Below, one piece after another: positions 29,124-38,428 of a stretch of DNA of 64,000 nt. Each line of letters begins with the position of its first letter. The stretch's first letter is position 1. The notes below the pieces were generated by a model that worked only from the letters and a program-made list of their open reading frames with translations, was not told where the DNA came from and ran no database searches. A program made the translations under genes and the position numbers. Origin of the DNA: Novilysobacter antarcticus (lineage in GTDB: Bacteria > Pseudomonadota > Gammaproteobacteria > Xanthomonadales > Xanthomonadaceae); assembly GCF_019802285.1 (NCBI RefSeq), contig NZ_JAIEUJ010000001.1, forward strand, positions 744,001 to 808,000, written 5' to 3'.

Positions 29124-30790
29124 TGGCGCCCCCGCGCTGCGCGGTAGCGCTGGATCAGGGTGTTGGTCGAGCTGTCGTGGCCCAGCGCCGGCGTGTCCGC
29201 CGCCTTGAGTTCCTCTGCAAGGGATGTGGTCAGTTGCTTGCCCAGTTCGACACCCCACTGGTCGAAGGAATCGATGTTCCACAGCGTCCCCTGCACGAAC
29301 ACGCTGTGCTCGTAGAGCGCTACCAGGCTGCCCAACGTGTGCGGCGTCAACCGGTCGGCAAGGATGGTGTTGCTGGGACGGTTGCCGTCAAACACCCGGT
29401 GCGGTTGCAGCGCTTCCGGGGTGCCCTCCGCCGCGACCTGTGACAGCGTCTTGCCGAACGCGAGCGACTCGCCCTGGGCCAGCAGGCTGGCAATCAGGAG
29501 GTCATGCTGGTCGCCGGCAGCGTCACCCGTGCCGGCTTTGCGTTGCAGCGGCAGCGGGTTCAATGGATGGCAGAAACCGATGAAGTCACACGGCACCAGC
29601 CGCGTGCCCTGATGGATCAACTGATAGAACGAGTGCTGCCCGTTGGTGCCGGGCTCGCCCCAGTAGACCGGTCCGGTCTGGTAGTCCACCCGGCTGCCCT
29701 CGGCGGTCACGTGCTTGCCGTTGCTCTCCATCGTGAGCTGTTGCAGATAGGCGGGAAACCGGCTCAGGTACTGCGAGTAAGGCAGCACCGCGACTGTATT
29801 GGCGCCGAGGAAGTTGCTGTTCCAGATCCCGATCAAGCCCAACAGGACCGGCAGGTTGCGCTCCATCGGGGCAGTACGGAAATGCACGTCCATCGCATGG
29901 AACCCCGCCAGCATTTCGCGGAAGCGCTCCGGGCCGATGGCCAGCATCGTCGACAGGCCGATGGCGGAATCCATCGAATAGCGGCCGCCCACCCAGTCCC
30001 AGAACCCGAACATGTTGGCGGTGTCGATACCGAACGCCTCCACGCCGTCGGCATTGGTGGAAACCGCGACGAAGTGTTTCGCAATCGCCGCCTCATCGCC
30101 CAACCCCTGCAAGCACCAGGCGCGCGCGGCGTGGGCGTTGGTCAGCGTCTCCAGCGTGGTGAACGTCTTGGAGCATACGATGAACAAGGTCTCCGCCGGA
30201 TCCAGGCCGCGGGTGGCCTCGCTGAAATCCGTGCCGTCCACATTGGACACGAAATGGAACGAGAGCTCGCGCTGGCTGTAGAAGCGCAAAGCCTCGTAGG
30301 CCATCACCGGCCCCAGATCCGAGCCCCCGATGCCGATGTTGATGACGTTTCGGATCGGCTTGCCGGAATGGCCCGTCCACTGGCCAGTGCGCACGCGATT
30401 GCAAAAGGCCGCCATCCGATCCAGTACGGCGTGCACCTCGCCAACCACGTCCTCGCCGTCAACGATCAGCTCGCTGTCGGCCGGCATTCGCAGGGCCACA
30501 TGCAGGGCAGGACGGTCTTCGGTGACGTTGATCTTGCCGCCGGAAAACATCGCCTCGCGACGCTCCTCCAGGCCGCAGGCGCGCGCCAGGGCAAACAGGA
30601 GGTCCAGCGTCTCCCGGTTGATCCGGTTCTTGGAGTAATCCAGGTAAAGCCCGCCGCCATCCGCCGCCATCCGCGCGCCCCGGTCGGGCTCGTCGGCAAA
30701 CAGCTCACGCAGATGGCGCGGCGCCATCCACGCAAGGTGCTCTTCCAGCGCCCTCCATTGCGGCTTCGCGGTGAGTGACCCGTCCTTCAT
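29120..30790 (-). CDS. pgi: Glucose-6-phosphate isomerase
   Basis: The 556-residue enzyme carries both PGI signatures: the region with [19 protein letters not shown] and the C-terminal [13 protein letters not shown]. It also has [11 protein letters not shown] and [12 protein letters not shown] for phosphate binding, and ESNGKHV. It interconverts glucose 6-phosphate and fructose 6-phosphate. In an oxidative pentose phosphate cycle it would return fructose 6-phosphate to zwf. Both ends overlap neighbours by four bases (ATGA with tal and pgm), so translation is coupled. Confidence 0.97.
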   Translation of the reverse strand: MKDGSLTAKPQWRALEEHLAWMAPRHLRELFADEPDRGARMAADGGGLYLDYSKNRINRETLDLLFALARACGLEERREAMFSGGKINVTEDRPALHVALRMPADSELIVDGEDVVGEVHAVLDRMAAFCNRVRTGQWTGHSGKPIRNVINIGIGGSDLGPVMAYEALRFYSQRELSFHFVSNVDGTDFSEATRGLDPAETLFIVCSKTFTTLETLTNAHAARAWCLQGLGDEAAIAKHFVAVSTNADGVEAFGIDTANMFGFWDWVGGRYSMDSAIGLSTMLAIGPERFREMLAGFHAMDVHFRTAPMERNLPVLLGLIGIWNSNFLGANTVAVLPYSQYLSRFPAYLQQLTMESNGKHVTAEGSRVDYQTGPVYWGEPGTNGQHSFYQLIHQGTRLVPCDFIGFCHPLNPLPLQRKAGTGDAAGDQHDLLIASLLAQGESLAFGKTLSQVAAEGTPEALQPHRVFDGNRPSNTILADRLTPHTLGSLVALYEHSVFVQGTLWNIDSFDQWGVELGKQLTTSLAEELKAADTPALGHDSSTNTLIQRYRAARGRQ

Positions 30791-31881
30791 CCGCCGCGTT
30801 CCTCTCCGGCGAGGCTGCGGCTGCGCGACTCGATGGTCTGCAGGAGCTCTTTCCAGGACTTCACGAATGCCTCGGCACCTTCCACCTGCAAACGATCCGC
30901 CAACGCGGCGATATCCACTCCCGCCGCGGAGAACCGCGCGAGCGTCGCCTCCGAATCGCCACCGTCCACTGCCATGACGCCCGAGAGCCGGCCGTGGTCG
31001 GCAAACGCGTGCAGGGTCTTCTCGGGGATCGTGTTGATGGTGTCCGGCGCGGCGAGCGCTTCGATATACAGCGTGTCCGACGCGTTGGGATCCTTGGTGC
31101 CGGTGCTCGCCCAGAGCATCCGTTGCGGCTGCGCGCCGCGTGCGGCGAGCTTCTGCCAGCGCGGGGACTCAAGCAGTTCGCGGTAGGCCTTGTAGGTCTG
31201 CTGCGCGACCGCGATGCCCAGCGTGTTGTGCAGGTCCGCGGGCACCTTGTCGGCGACCGCGCGGTCCCAGCGGCTCACGAACAACGACGCTACCGACGCC
31301 ACGCGCGCGTCCAACCCGGCCTCAAGCCGCCGCTCCAGGCCGCGCATGTACGCCTCGGCCACGGCCAGGTATTGCGCCGTCGAGAACAGCAGCGTCACGT
31401 TGACCGGCACACCGGCGAATATCGACTCCTCGATCGCCGGCACCCCTTCAGGCGTGCCCGGAATCTTGACGAATAGATTCGGGCGATCGCCTTGATCGTG
31501 GATCGCCTGGGCTGCGGCAATGCTGCCGGCGGTATCGGAGGCCAGCAGCGGTGAGACTTCCATCGATACCCAGCCATCGACTCCATCGGTCGCTTCGAAC
31601 ACGGGCTTGAACAGGTCCGCCGCGCGGCGCAGATCCTCCAGCGCAAGCTCGATGAACAGCGCCTCGCCCGACTTGCCCTCTCCCGCCTTTTTTCGCATTC
31701 CCTCGTCGTAGGCGTCACTGCCACCGACGGCCTCGTTGAAGATGCTCGGGTTGGACGTCAAACCAGTGACCGAGAAGTCGGCGATGTACCGCGCCAACGT
31801 GCCGTCGTCCAGGATCGTTCGGGAAATGTTGTCCAGCCACAGGCTCTGGCCCATGTCGTGAAGTGATCGAGTCGTGCTCAT
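30787..31881 (-). CDS. tal: Transaldolase (long, Tal type 2)
   Basis: The 364-residue enzyme starts [24 protein letters not shown] and has the signature [13 protein letters not shown] and the Schiff-base lysine in [12 protein letters not shown]. Length and sequence match the longer transaldolase group of actinobacteria, cyanobacteria and some proteobacteria rather than the 317-residue TalB. Some bacteria fuse this transaldolase to glucose-6-phosphate isomerase; here the two are separate but overlapping genes. It links sedoheptulose 7-phosphate and glyceraldehyde 3-phosphate to erythrose 4-phosphate and fructose 6-phosphate. It begins 104 bases after zwf. Confidence 0.95.
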   Translation of the reverse strand: MSTTRSLHDMGQSLWLDNISRTILDDGTLARYIADFSVTGLTSNPSIFNEAVGGSDAYDEGMRKKAGEGKSGEALFIELALEDLRRAADLFKPVFEATDGVDGWVSMEVSPLLASDTAGSIAAAQAIHDQGDRPNLFVKIPGTPEGVPAIEESIFAGVPVNVTLLFSTAQYLAVAEAYMRGLERRLEAGLDARVASVASLFVSRWDRAVADKVPADLHNTLGIAVAQQTYKAYRELLESPRWQKLAARGAQPQRMLWASTGTKDPNASDTLYIEALAAPDTINTIPEKTLHAFADHGRLSGVMAVDGGDSEATLARFSAAGVDIAALADRLQVEGAEAFVKSWKELLQTIESRSRSLAGEERGG

Positions 31882-31985
31882 GCGTCCTCCGGTGTGCGGC
31901 ATCGCCCAACATGGTAGTGCCCCGGGGCGGCGAGGGAGCAGTGCCATTGATTGGCAGGCGCGGCGCGATCAAGGTCCGCGCGTTT

Positions 31986-33392
31986 TCAGCAGGGGTGGCT
32001 CTGCTCGGGCTGCGGGTCCTGCCAGTGGCGGCCGCCGGTGACAAGCTCGCTGGTGGATTCCGGACCCCAGCTGCCGGGTTCGTAGATCGTGAGCGGCGTG
32101 TTGTGATTGCCATGCGAATCGGGCAGCACGGGCTCGACGATGCGCCACGCTTCTTCCACCGAATCGTCGCGGGTGAACAGGCTGGTGTCGCCCTCAATGG
32201 CGTCGCCAAGCAGTTGCTCGTAGGGCGATTTGCCTTCATCGCGCGAGCTGCGGGCAACCAGCTCGACCTGGCGCCCTTCCATCCCCTCGCCCGCCTTCTT
32301 CACCCGCGCGCCAGTGGAGATCACCACTTCGGGGCTCAGGCGGAAGCGGAAATAGTTGGTCTCGGCCAGTGAAATCCGGTCGAACAGTTCCAGCGGCGGC
32401 GGCTTCAGGTCAACCATCACCTGGGTGCTGGTGATGGGCAGCTTCTTGCCGGCGCGGATATAGAACGGGACGCCGGCCCAGCGCCACGTGTCGATGTACA
32501 GGCGCAGTGCCACAAAGGTCTCCACCTGCGAGTCCGCGGCAACCCCAGCCTCGTTGCGATAGCCGCGGAACTGTCCGCGGACCACGTCCTCCGGCCGCAA
32601 CGAGCGCGTGGCACGGAACAGACGCAGTTTCTCGGCGCGCAGCGATTCGGGGTCGCGGCCGGCCGGGGCATCCATGGCCAGCAGCGAGAGGACCTGGAGC
32701 AGGTGGTTCTGGACCACGTCGCGGATGGTGCCGACCTCCTCGTAGAACGCACCACGCCCCTGCACGCCAAAGTTCTCGGCCATCGTTATCTGCACGCTGT
32801 CCACATAGGTGCGGTTCCAGACCGGCTCGAGGAACGTATTGGCGAAACGGAAATACAGCAGGTTGCGCACGGCCTCCTTGCCCAGATAGTGGTCGATACG
32901 GAACACCGAGGATTCCGGAAACACCTGGTGCAGCTCGCGGTTGAGCTCCCGGGCCGAGGCCAGGTCGCGACCGAACGGCTTCTCCACGATCACCCGGGCG
33001 TCGGCGTTGCATCCCGATGCGGCCAGCCCCTGCACCACCGTGCCGAACATGCTTGGGGGGATGGCCAGGTAATGGATGGGACGGGTGGCGGAACCCAAGG
33101 CCTGTTTCAGGCCGCGGAACGTCTGCGGGTCACTGTAATCGCCGTCGATATAGCGCAACTGCTCCGACAGGCGCGAAAACGCGTCCTCATCCACCCCGCC
33201 GTTGGCCTCCAGGCTCGCGCGCGCCCGCTCACGCAAGCGCTCCAACGACCAGCCGCCGCGGGAAACGCCAATCAGGGGCATGTCGAGCTCGCCGCTCCGG
33301 ATCATCGCCTGCAGCGCCGGGAAGATCTTCTTGTACGCAAGGTCCCCGGTGGCGCCGAAGAAAACGAATGCGTCTGAGGGTGGCTTGGCCAT
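31986..33392 (-). CDS. zwf: Glucose-6-phosphate 1-dehydrogenase
   Basis: The 468-residue enzyme starts [22 protein letters not shown] (nucleotide-binding GxTGDLA) and has the active-site signature [21 protein letters not shown] and [11 protein letters not shown]. It oxidises glucose 6-phosphate to 6-phosphogluconolactone with NAD(P) and opens the operon zwf-tal-pgi-pgm-tkt. The ATG at 33392 follows GGGAG; an open extension upstream to 33524 runs into eptA and is rejected. No 6-phosphogluconolactonase (pgl) gene follows, although zwf and pgl are adjacent in many proteobacteria. Confidence 0.96.
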   Translation of the reverse strand: MAKPPSDAFVFFGATGDLAYKKIFPALQAMIRSGELDMPLIGVSRGGWSLERLRERARASLEANGGVDEDAFSRLSEQLRYIDGDYSDPQTFRGLKQALGSATRPIHYLAIPPSMFGTVVQGLAASGCNADARVIVEKPFGRDLASARELNRELHQVFPESSVFRIDHYLGKEAVRNLLYFRFANTFLEPVWNRTYVDSVQITMAENFGVQGRGAFYEEVGTIRDVVQNHLLQVLSLLAMDAPAGRDPESLRAEKLRLFRATRSLRPEDVVRGQFRGYRNEAGVAADSQVETFVALRLYIDTWRWAGVPFYIRAGKKLPITSTQVMVDLKPPPLELFDRISLAETNYFRFRLSPEVVISTGARVKKAGEGMEGRQVELVARSSRDEGKSPYEQLLGDAIEGDTSLFTRDDSVEEAWRIVEPVLPDSHGNHNTPLTIYEPGSWGPESTSELVTGGRHWQDPQPEQSHPC

Positions 33393-33471
33393 GCCGCTGC
33401 TCCCGTGAGTCCACCGGATGATTGTGCCCGCCCGGACGTGACGGCAGCCAAATGGCGGCGCGAGCGTGGAC

Positions 33472-35133
33472 TCAGCTGGGCGCGCGGCCCATGCAGGGAG
33501 CGAACAGGTCCTGGGACGCGTCATAGACGCCCGTCTCCACCTGCATCAGCCCCAGCACCGAGCTGAAGAGATTGTCGTGCGTGACAGGTGTCGAAAGGCG
33601 CTGGCGCATGCAGCCGACATCGACATTCCGGTCCGCCGCCAGCGAAGGGGACAGCCACATCACCATGGGCACCTTCAGCTGGGTGTCCGGTGCGATCGCG
33701 TAAGGCATACCGTGCAGATAGAGGTTGCCCTCACCAAGCGATTCGCCGTGGTCGGAGACGTAGATCATCGCGCTGTCGCGCGTGGGGTCCGCTTCCAGGG
33801 TTTCGATCAGACGGGCGAGAAAGTGATCGGTATAGAGAATCGCATTGTCGTAGGCGTTGACGATCTCCGCCTGCCGGCATTTGCCCAGGTCCGCCGATTC
33901 GCACACGGGAACGAACTGGCGGAATTGATCGGGGTAGCGCTGGAAATAGCTCGGCCCGTGGTTGCCGAGCTGGTGCAGGACAATCACCTGGTCACGACCC
34001 TCGCCATCGATCTTCGCCTGCAGGTCGTGCAGCAGCACTTCGTCCAGACAGTGCTCGGCGTTGCACAGCTCGGGAACCCGGGCGTCCACCAGGGATTCGA
34101 AGGGAAGCCCCGCACACACACCCTTGCACCCGCCCTGGTTGTCGCGCCACAGCGTTGCGATACCGGCGTGATCCAGCACGTTGAGCAACGACTCCGACTC
34201 CTTGATCGCCCGTTTGTCGTAGCCGCGTCGCCCCTGCGCGGAGAACATGCACGGCAGGGAGACGTCCGTGCTCGATCCGCACGCCGTCACGTCGGTGTAG
34301 TTCAGGACATCCAGATCGGCCAATTCAGGCGTGGTTTGACGCGCATACCCGTTGAGACCCCAGTTCTGCGCCCGCACGGTTTCGCCGACCACGATCACCA
34401 GTACCCGCGGTTTGCCATTGCCGCGCCCCACCACAAGAGCATCGTTGCCCAAGGGTTGGCGTGCACGGACGGCCGCTGCGGGGTCCTCTGACGCGACCCG
34501 TGCAAGGGAGACGAGGTAGTTGCCCGGGGCGATCAGGTGCCGCAGTTCGGTCCGGTTGCGCATCATCGCGGAGATGTCCTGGAATGAGACCAGCAAGGCC
34601 CCGGCGGTCACCGTCGCGACGGCCACCATGACGACCACTCGTCGCAACAGCGCGGCCGCGGGCTTTTGTGCGCGAATCCGCACCCACCAGACCAGGGCTA
34701 CCGGAATGAGTGTGGCCAACACGGGCAGCGCCAGCCCCGGAGTCAACAGTTCGCGGGCTTCACGCGTGTCGGTATGAAGGATGTTGCGAATCATGTCGGG
34801 ATCCAGGTAGACCCCGTAATGGCTCGAGTAATACCCGGCCAACGCGGTTACCACCAGCAGCAAGGAAAGCAGCGGCTTGGTGGTCCAGCGGTTCAACACC
34901 AGACACAGGAGCAGGAAGTGCAGCCCGGTCATCGCCGTTGCCAGCGAGGCAGCCGTCACCCAGCCGCGCGCGCTTTCCAGAGCGCCGGTCGCCGCATAGG
35001 CGCGCCAGAATGCGGTGTTGCAGGCAAGGGTGAAGAATAGGCTCACCGCCAGCGCCATCCCCTCCTGGCTGACCGAGGGCCGCCACATCGACCTGCCGCG
35101 CAGCCCCTCCCGGGCATGGGCGACGGCGCTCAT
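33472..35133 (-). CDS. eptA: Lipid A phosphoethanolamine transferase (EptA-like)
   Basis: This 553-residue inner membrane protein has five N-terminal transmembrane helices (to about residue 185) and a periplasmic alkaline phosphatase-like domain. The zinc-site Glu251 lies in [11 protein letters not shown]. The catalytic Thr289 lies in [16 protein letters not shown], where disulfide cysteines flank the nucleophile as in EptA/MCR enzymes. [11 protein letters not shown] and [11 protein letters not shown] carry further metal ligands. It moves phosphoethanolamine from phosphatidylethanolamine to lipid A, lowering surface charge and polymyxin binding. ATG 35133 overlaps the PAP2 stop. The base composition is like the neighbours and no mobile element flanks it, so it looks intrinsic. 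Confidence 0.93.
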   Translation of the reverse strand: MSAVAHAREGLRGRSMWRPSVSQEGMALAVSLFFTLACNTAFWRAYAATGALESARGWVTAASLATAMTGLHFLLLCLVLNRWTTKPLLSLLLVVTALAGYYSSHYGVYLDPDMIRNILHTDTREARELLTPGLALPVLATLIPVALVWWVRIRAQKPAAALLRRVVVMVAVATVTAGALLVSFQDISAMMRNRTELRHLIAPGNYLVSLARVASEDPAAAVRARQPLGNDALVVGRGNGKPRVLVIVVGETVRAQNWGLNGYARQTTPELADLDVLNYTDVTACGSSTDVSLPCMFSAQGRRGYDKRAIKESESLLNVLDHAGIATLWRDNQGGCKGVCAGLPFESLVDARVPELCNAEHCLDEVLLHDLQAKIDGEGRDQVIVLHQLGNHGPSYFQRYPDQFRQFVPVCESADLGKCRQAEIVNAYDNAILYTDHFLARLIETLEADPTRDSAMIYVSDHGESLGEGNLYLHGMPYAIAPDTQLKVPMVMWLSPSLAADRNVDVGCMRQRLSTPVTHDNLFSSVLGLMQVETGVYDASQDLFAPCMGRAPS

Positions 35134-35957
35134 GCCGGCGCTCCTGGCCCGTACGGACGAAGGATCCACAGCGACCCTGCCAAGGCTACAAGCCAACAGA
35201 TCATCAACGTCCACACGTCGTGGGACAGGAAGTGCGCTCCGCGCAACTGCTGGCTGATGCCGAACAGGGCGCCGGCCGCCAGGGCAAGGGCCAATCCGGC
35301 CCATCGCAAGCGCGGCTGCACCGCATGGAAGAAGAAGTACAACGTCACCCACGCGTAGCCGGCGCTGGCGTGCCCGGCGGGAAAACACGCCGCGTGACCC
35401 ATGCTTTGGGGCCGTGACTCGAACAACCCGACAAACGGCTGCAAGCCACCGTAGCGCTGGAGGTCCCATGGGCAATCCATTCCACTGCCTGCCTTGAGCA
35501 GCGAGACGGCGACCGAGCCCGCCAGGGTTGCAAAGACCAGATAGCCCAGGGGGCGACGCCAATGGGTCAGCCTCGAATCGACAAGACTCCACAGCCATGC
35601 GATCAACACACCCAGCCAGGCGGCGGCGGACACGGCCTTGCCCGCCTCATGCACCAACGTGGTGGTAATCCAGCTGTCGCGCAGGGCCCACGCATTGCCC
35701 TGCGCCGCATACAAGAGGTCGGCGAGCAGAAAATCGCCGTGTGCGCTGATAAGGACCACGCTGACCGCCGCCGTCGCCACAAGCGGATACACAAGGTGAT
35801 TGCGCAGAAAAGCCCGCTTCGACCTCCCCGTTGCGGGCAGGAGCCCAGCTGGACAGAACTCGTCGGATCGCGTTGCGGTAGAGGCGGGCACGTCGGGACT
35901 ACGGGAGTGGGACCAGCGCCAAGCATGAGCACCCCGTTGTAGCGATCTCTCAGCCAT
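35130..35957 (-). CDS. PAP2-family membrane phosphatase
   Basis: The 275-residue protein has about five membrane helices and the three PAP2 acid phosphatase motifs: KAGSGMDCPWDL (variant of KX6RP), FPAGHASAG (PSGH type) and SQQLRGAHFLSHDVW (SRX5HX3D type, Ser-Gln for Ser-Arg). This group accompanies eptA/mcr genes in many bacteria. It may dephosphorylate lipid A, diacylglycerol or undecaprenyl diphosphate intermediates. It is the first gene of a two-gene operon, divergent from a response regulator gene. The start ATG 35957 lacks a clear ribosome binding site and sits inside a direct repeat, so the true start could be later at a non-ATG codon. Confidence 0.87.
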   Translation of the reverse strand: MAERSLQRGAHAWRWSHSRSPDVPASTATRSDEFCPAGLLPATGRSKRAFLRNHLVYPLVATAAVSVVLISAHGDFLLADLLYAAQGNAWALRDSWITTTLVHEAGKAVSAAAWLGVLIAWLWSLVDSRLTHWRRPLGYLVFATLAGSVAVSLLKAGSGMDCPWDLQRYGGLQPFVGLFESRPQSMGHAACFPAGHASAGYAWVTLYFFFHAVQPRLRWAGLALALAAGALFGISQQLRGAHFLSHDVWTLMICWLVALAGSLWILRPYGPGAPA

Positions 35958-35964
35958 TTCTCAG
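35948..35964. promoter_or_regulatory. Direct repeat TCTCAG-N5-TCTCAG, possible response regulator site
   Basis: TCTCAG occurs at 35948-35953 and again at 35959-35964, an exact 11-base period, which is the spacing used by OmpR/PhoB-family dimers. It overlaps the proposed PAP2 start codon and lies 67 bases upstream of the response regulator start, in the divergent region. It may control the PAP2-eptA operon. The overlap with the start codon is awkward unless the mRNA is leaderless or the start is later. Confidence 0.4.
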
Positions 35965-36030
35965 GCGTTCGTTATCGAGCCCCAACTGCCCGGACTAGAC
36001 TTGCGTGGATCCGTGCCGCAGCCGAGCCAA

Positions 36031-36714
36031 ATGTCCGACTCCCTGAAAATCCTGATCGTGGAAGACCAGCACGACATCGCGGCCAATATCTGGGACTTCC
36101 TGGAACGCCGTGGCCACGAGGTGGACCACGCCGCCGATGGCGAAACCGGGCTGATGCACGCGCTCCGGATCCCCTTTGACGTGATCGTGCTGGACCTCGG
36201 CCTGCCGCGCCTGGACGGACTGGATCTTTGTCGGCAGCTGCGGGAAGCAGGACGCGGCACTCCGGTCCTGATGCTGACTGCGCGCGATACCCTCGACGAC
36301 AAAATACGCGGCTTCCATGAAGGCGCCGATGACTACATGGTCAAGCCGTTCGAGCTCAAGGAACTGGACGCGCGGATACGCGCACTGCACCGCCGCGGCG
36401 CGCCCTCGCCGCTGCTGCCCCTGGTCGTCGGTCCGCTGGAACTTGACGCCGAGTCGATGGTGGCAACTCGCGCAGGTACCCGCATCGCCCTCACGCGCAG
36501 CCAGAGCAGCATCCTGGAACTGCTGATGAGACGATCACCCGGCGTGGTCGGCCACGATCTGCTGATCCAGTCCGTTCCTGGCTCCCGCGGTGGCGATGCG
36601 GCCTCCCTGCACACCCACATGTATGACCTGCGCAACCTGGTGGACAAGCCGTTCGACATTCCCCTTATCCGCACTGTCCACGGCATCGGATACCGATTGG
36701 TGCCGCCCGAATGA
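36031..36714 (+). CDS. OmpR/PhoP-family response regulator
   Basis: The 227-residue protein has a receiver domain with the acidic pair ED at 11-12, phosphoacceptor Asp55 in VIVLDLGLPRLDG, Thr/Lys switch residues in MLTARD and YMVKPFE, and a C-terminal winged helix (about residues 128-225) ending IRTVHGIGYRLVPPE. It is divergent from PAP2-eptA and precedes its kinase with an ATGA overlap. Control of lipid A modification in answer to cationic peptides, metals or envelope stress is a reasonable inference from known PmrA, PhoP and ColR systems. ATG 36031 is chosen over a TTG at 36001 because the receiver begins at residue 4. Confidence 0.92.
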   Translation: MSDSLKILIVEDQHDIAANIWDFLERRGHEVDHAADGETGLMHALRIPFDVIVLDLGLPRLDGLDLCRQLREAGRGTPVLMLTARDTLDDKIRGFHEGADDYMVKPFELKELDARIRALHRRGAPSPLLPLVVGPLELDAESMVATRAGTRIALTRSQSSILELLMRRSPGVVGHDLLIQSVPGSRGGDAASLHTHMYDLRNLVDKPFDIPLIRTVHGIGYRLVPPE

Positions 36715-37943
36715 GGTTTCCCTTGCCACTGCGCACGCGCGTGACCTTGCTTTACACGGTCATGGGCGCGGTGCTGAGCATCGCGTTTGCGCTTGGCGTT
36801 GTGTTCATCGCCGAGGAGTACGAGCGCGTCCTGGTGGAATCGATCCTCACCAGCCAGGCGCATGACTACGCCGAGCGGCTGCAACGCGAGCCCGGCATCG
36901 ACCTGCCGCGCAGCGCCCGGGTCAGCGGTTATCAGCTCCTGCCCGACAACCGCGGAGAAGTCCCTGACGTGTACCTGAGCCAGCCGCCGGGAATCGGTGA
37001 AGTGCGCAACGCGGAAGGCGACGAAGTGTTCCTGGGCGTATTCGATACCTCAGCCGGCCGCCTGTTCTTTGTGATGGACGTGCACGACATCGAGGCGCTG
37101 GAGCGCTACCTCGCCCTTGTCCTAGCCGTGGTCGTGCTTGCGGGAACGGCACTAAGCGCGTGGCTGGGATGGTTGCTGTCGGGTCGGGTCGTGCGCCCGG
37201 TCCAGCAGTTGGCCCAGGCGGTCACTTCGTTGCCGATCCAGCCCGAGCGGACAGCGCTGGCGGACAAGTTGCCGGCCGACGAGCTGGGCCAGTTGGCCAG
37301 CGCGATCGATGACTATCAAGCCCGGCTCGCGTCTGCGGCGGAAGCGGAGCAGACCTTCCTCGGCGATGCCAGCCATGAGCTGCGCACGCCGATTTCCGTG
37401 GTGCGCGGCGCCACCGAGTTGCTGCTTGAGGACAGCGCGGACATTCCCGCGCTGCAGCCGCGGCTGCAGCGCCTTGACCGCGGAATCCGTGAACTGTCGG
37501 AATTGATCGACGCCCTGATGCGACTTGCCCGCCGCCGCGTGGACTCGGCAGAGCCAGTCGAGCTGCGTGGCTGGCTGGTGTCGTGCCTGGCCGGGGTTGC
37601 GTCAATCGTGGACGGCACCGTGAGCGTTGCGCTCGACGGCGCGGAGGTCGATACCACGCTGCCTACGCGCGATGCGACCCTGATCGTGCACGGAGTGCTG
37701 CGGCGCCTGTTGCCTCCCGGCGTGCCCGGCACACTGCGCATCTTGATCTCGAACCGCATGATGTCGTTCGCCTTCGCTGCCGATGACACCCGGCCATCGA
37801 CCTCGTCCAGGCCGCGTCCGGCCAGCAGCGATCGACGCCTCGGCCTGACCCTGGTCGGACGCCTCGCCGACCGTATCGGCTGGGAGATTGACGACTCCGA
37901 TGCCGCGTCGGGCAGCGTCGACGTGCACTTCGTTAAGCGGTAG
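36711..37943 (+). CDS. Sensor histidine kinase with degenerate ATPase domain
   Basis: The 410-residue membrane protein has two transmembrane helices (about 12-33 and 133-156) flanking a periplasmic loop of about 100 residues, a HAMP region, and a HisKA domain with His222 in DASHELRTPISVV. The catalytic domain is abnormal. The N-box region (about residues 322-341, IVHGVLRRLLPPGVPG) has no Asn, and the G1 region has no DxGxG, reading AADDTRPSTSS instead. Only a G2-like RLGLTLVGRLADRIG remains near residue 380. It may not bind ATP normally and could act as a phosphatase, a phosphotransfer partner or a dimer with another kinase. Overlaps the response regulator by four bases. Confidence 0.85.
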   Translation: MRFPLPLRTRVTLLYTVMGAVLSIAFALGVVFIAEEYERVLVESILTSQAHDYAERLQREPGIDLPRSARVSGYQLLPDNRGEVPDVYLSQPPGIGEVRNAEGDEVFLGVFDTSAGRLFFVMDVHDIEALERYLALVLAVVVLAGTALSAWLGWLLSGRVVRPVQQLAQAVTSLPIQPERTALADKLPADELGQLASAIDDYQARLASAAEAEQTFLGDASHELRTPISVVRGATELLLEDSADIPALQPRLQRLDRGIRELSELIDALMRLARRRVDSAEPVELRGWLVSCLAGVASIVDGTVSVALDGAEVDTTLPTRDATLIVHGVLRRLLPPGVPGTLRILISNRMMSFAFAADDTRPSTSSRPRPASSDRRLGLTLVGRLADRIGWEIDDSDAASGSVDVHFVKR

Positions 37944-38018
37944 AACATCGCCCTGCCGTATCCTGTGGCGTCCACGCCCGACCGCTTCATGCGCGCGCAA
38001 CAACGGTAGAGAAACCCG

Positions 38019-38417
38019 ATGTCGAGCAAGTTCAATGGCAGCCGCAACGACGGCGACACCACCCCGGACACTGGTATAGAGGCACACGCCGACCTGCGTG
38101 ACGGAGCCGGCAAACTGCTGGGCGGGATCGTCCGCCGAGATGGCGAATGGGTGCTCGGAATGGACGGCAAGATGGTCGGCAGCTCCGACAGCGCCGCCAC
38201 GATGCTGGCGCTCATCCGCCGAGCCGCCTCGATGCACGAGCGCACCGGAGCCATCGCAACACTCAAGTTCTCCGATGCGCTGCGTGATGCCGCCAACGCG
38301 GAGGCGCGTGAGCTGGGTCTGGAGTTCCAGCAATTCGAAGCCCAGCTGGACGAGAAGATGAAGAGCGACCCGCCCTCATCCGTCCGCGGCCCGACTGACC
38401 GCACCGGCCTGCACTGA
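38019..38417 (+). CDS. Hypothetical protein, 132 residues
   Basis: I do not recognise this family. The protein has no signal peptide or membrane segment. A central part reads DGAGKLLGGIVRRDGEWVLGMDGKMVG, two or three short beta strands with turns, followed by a helical C-terminal half (MLALIRRAASMHERTGAIATL, in part, then ANAEARELGLEFQQFEAQLDEKM). GGTAGAGA precedes the ATG by about nine bases. It follows the degenerate kinase by 75 bases on the same strand and converges on the QseC-like gene with 11 bases between. Codon usage resembles its neighbours, so it is probably a real gene. Function unknown. Confidence 0.6.
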   Translation: MSSKFNGSRNDGDTTPDTGIEAHADLRDGAGKLLGGIVRRDGEWVLGMDGKMVGSSDSAATMLALIRRAASMHERTGAIATLKFSDALRDAANAEARELGLEFQQFEAQLDEKMKSDPPSSVRGPTDRTGLH

Positions 38418-38428
38418 GCGCCCCGGCG

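Noticed and set aside
31958-31981. Hairpin followed by TTTT between zwf and tal as a terminator
   Set aside because: The six-pair stem has a 12-base loop and its T run points to the plus strand, where no gene ends, so it would not terminate zwf.
33472-35133. Mobile colistin resistance gene (mcr)
   Set aside because: No insertion sequence, plasmid gene or composition shift is seen around it; it appears to be chromosomal eptA.
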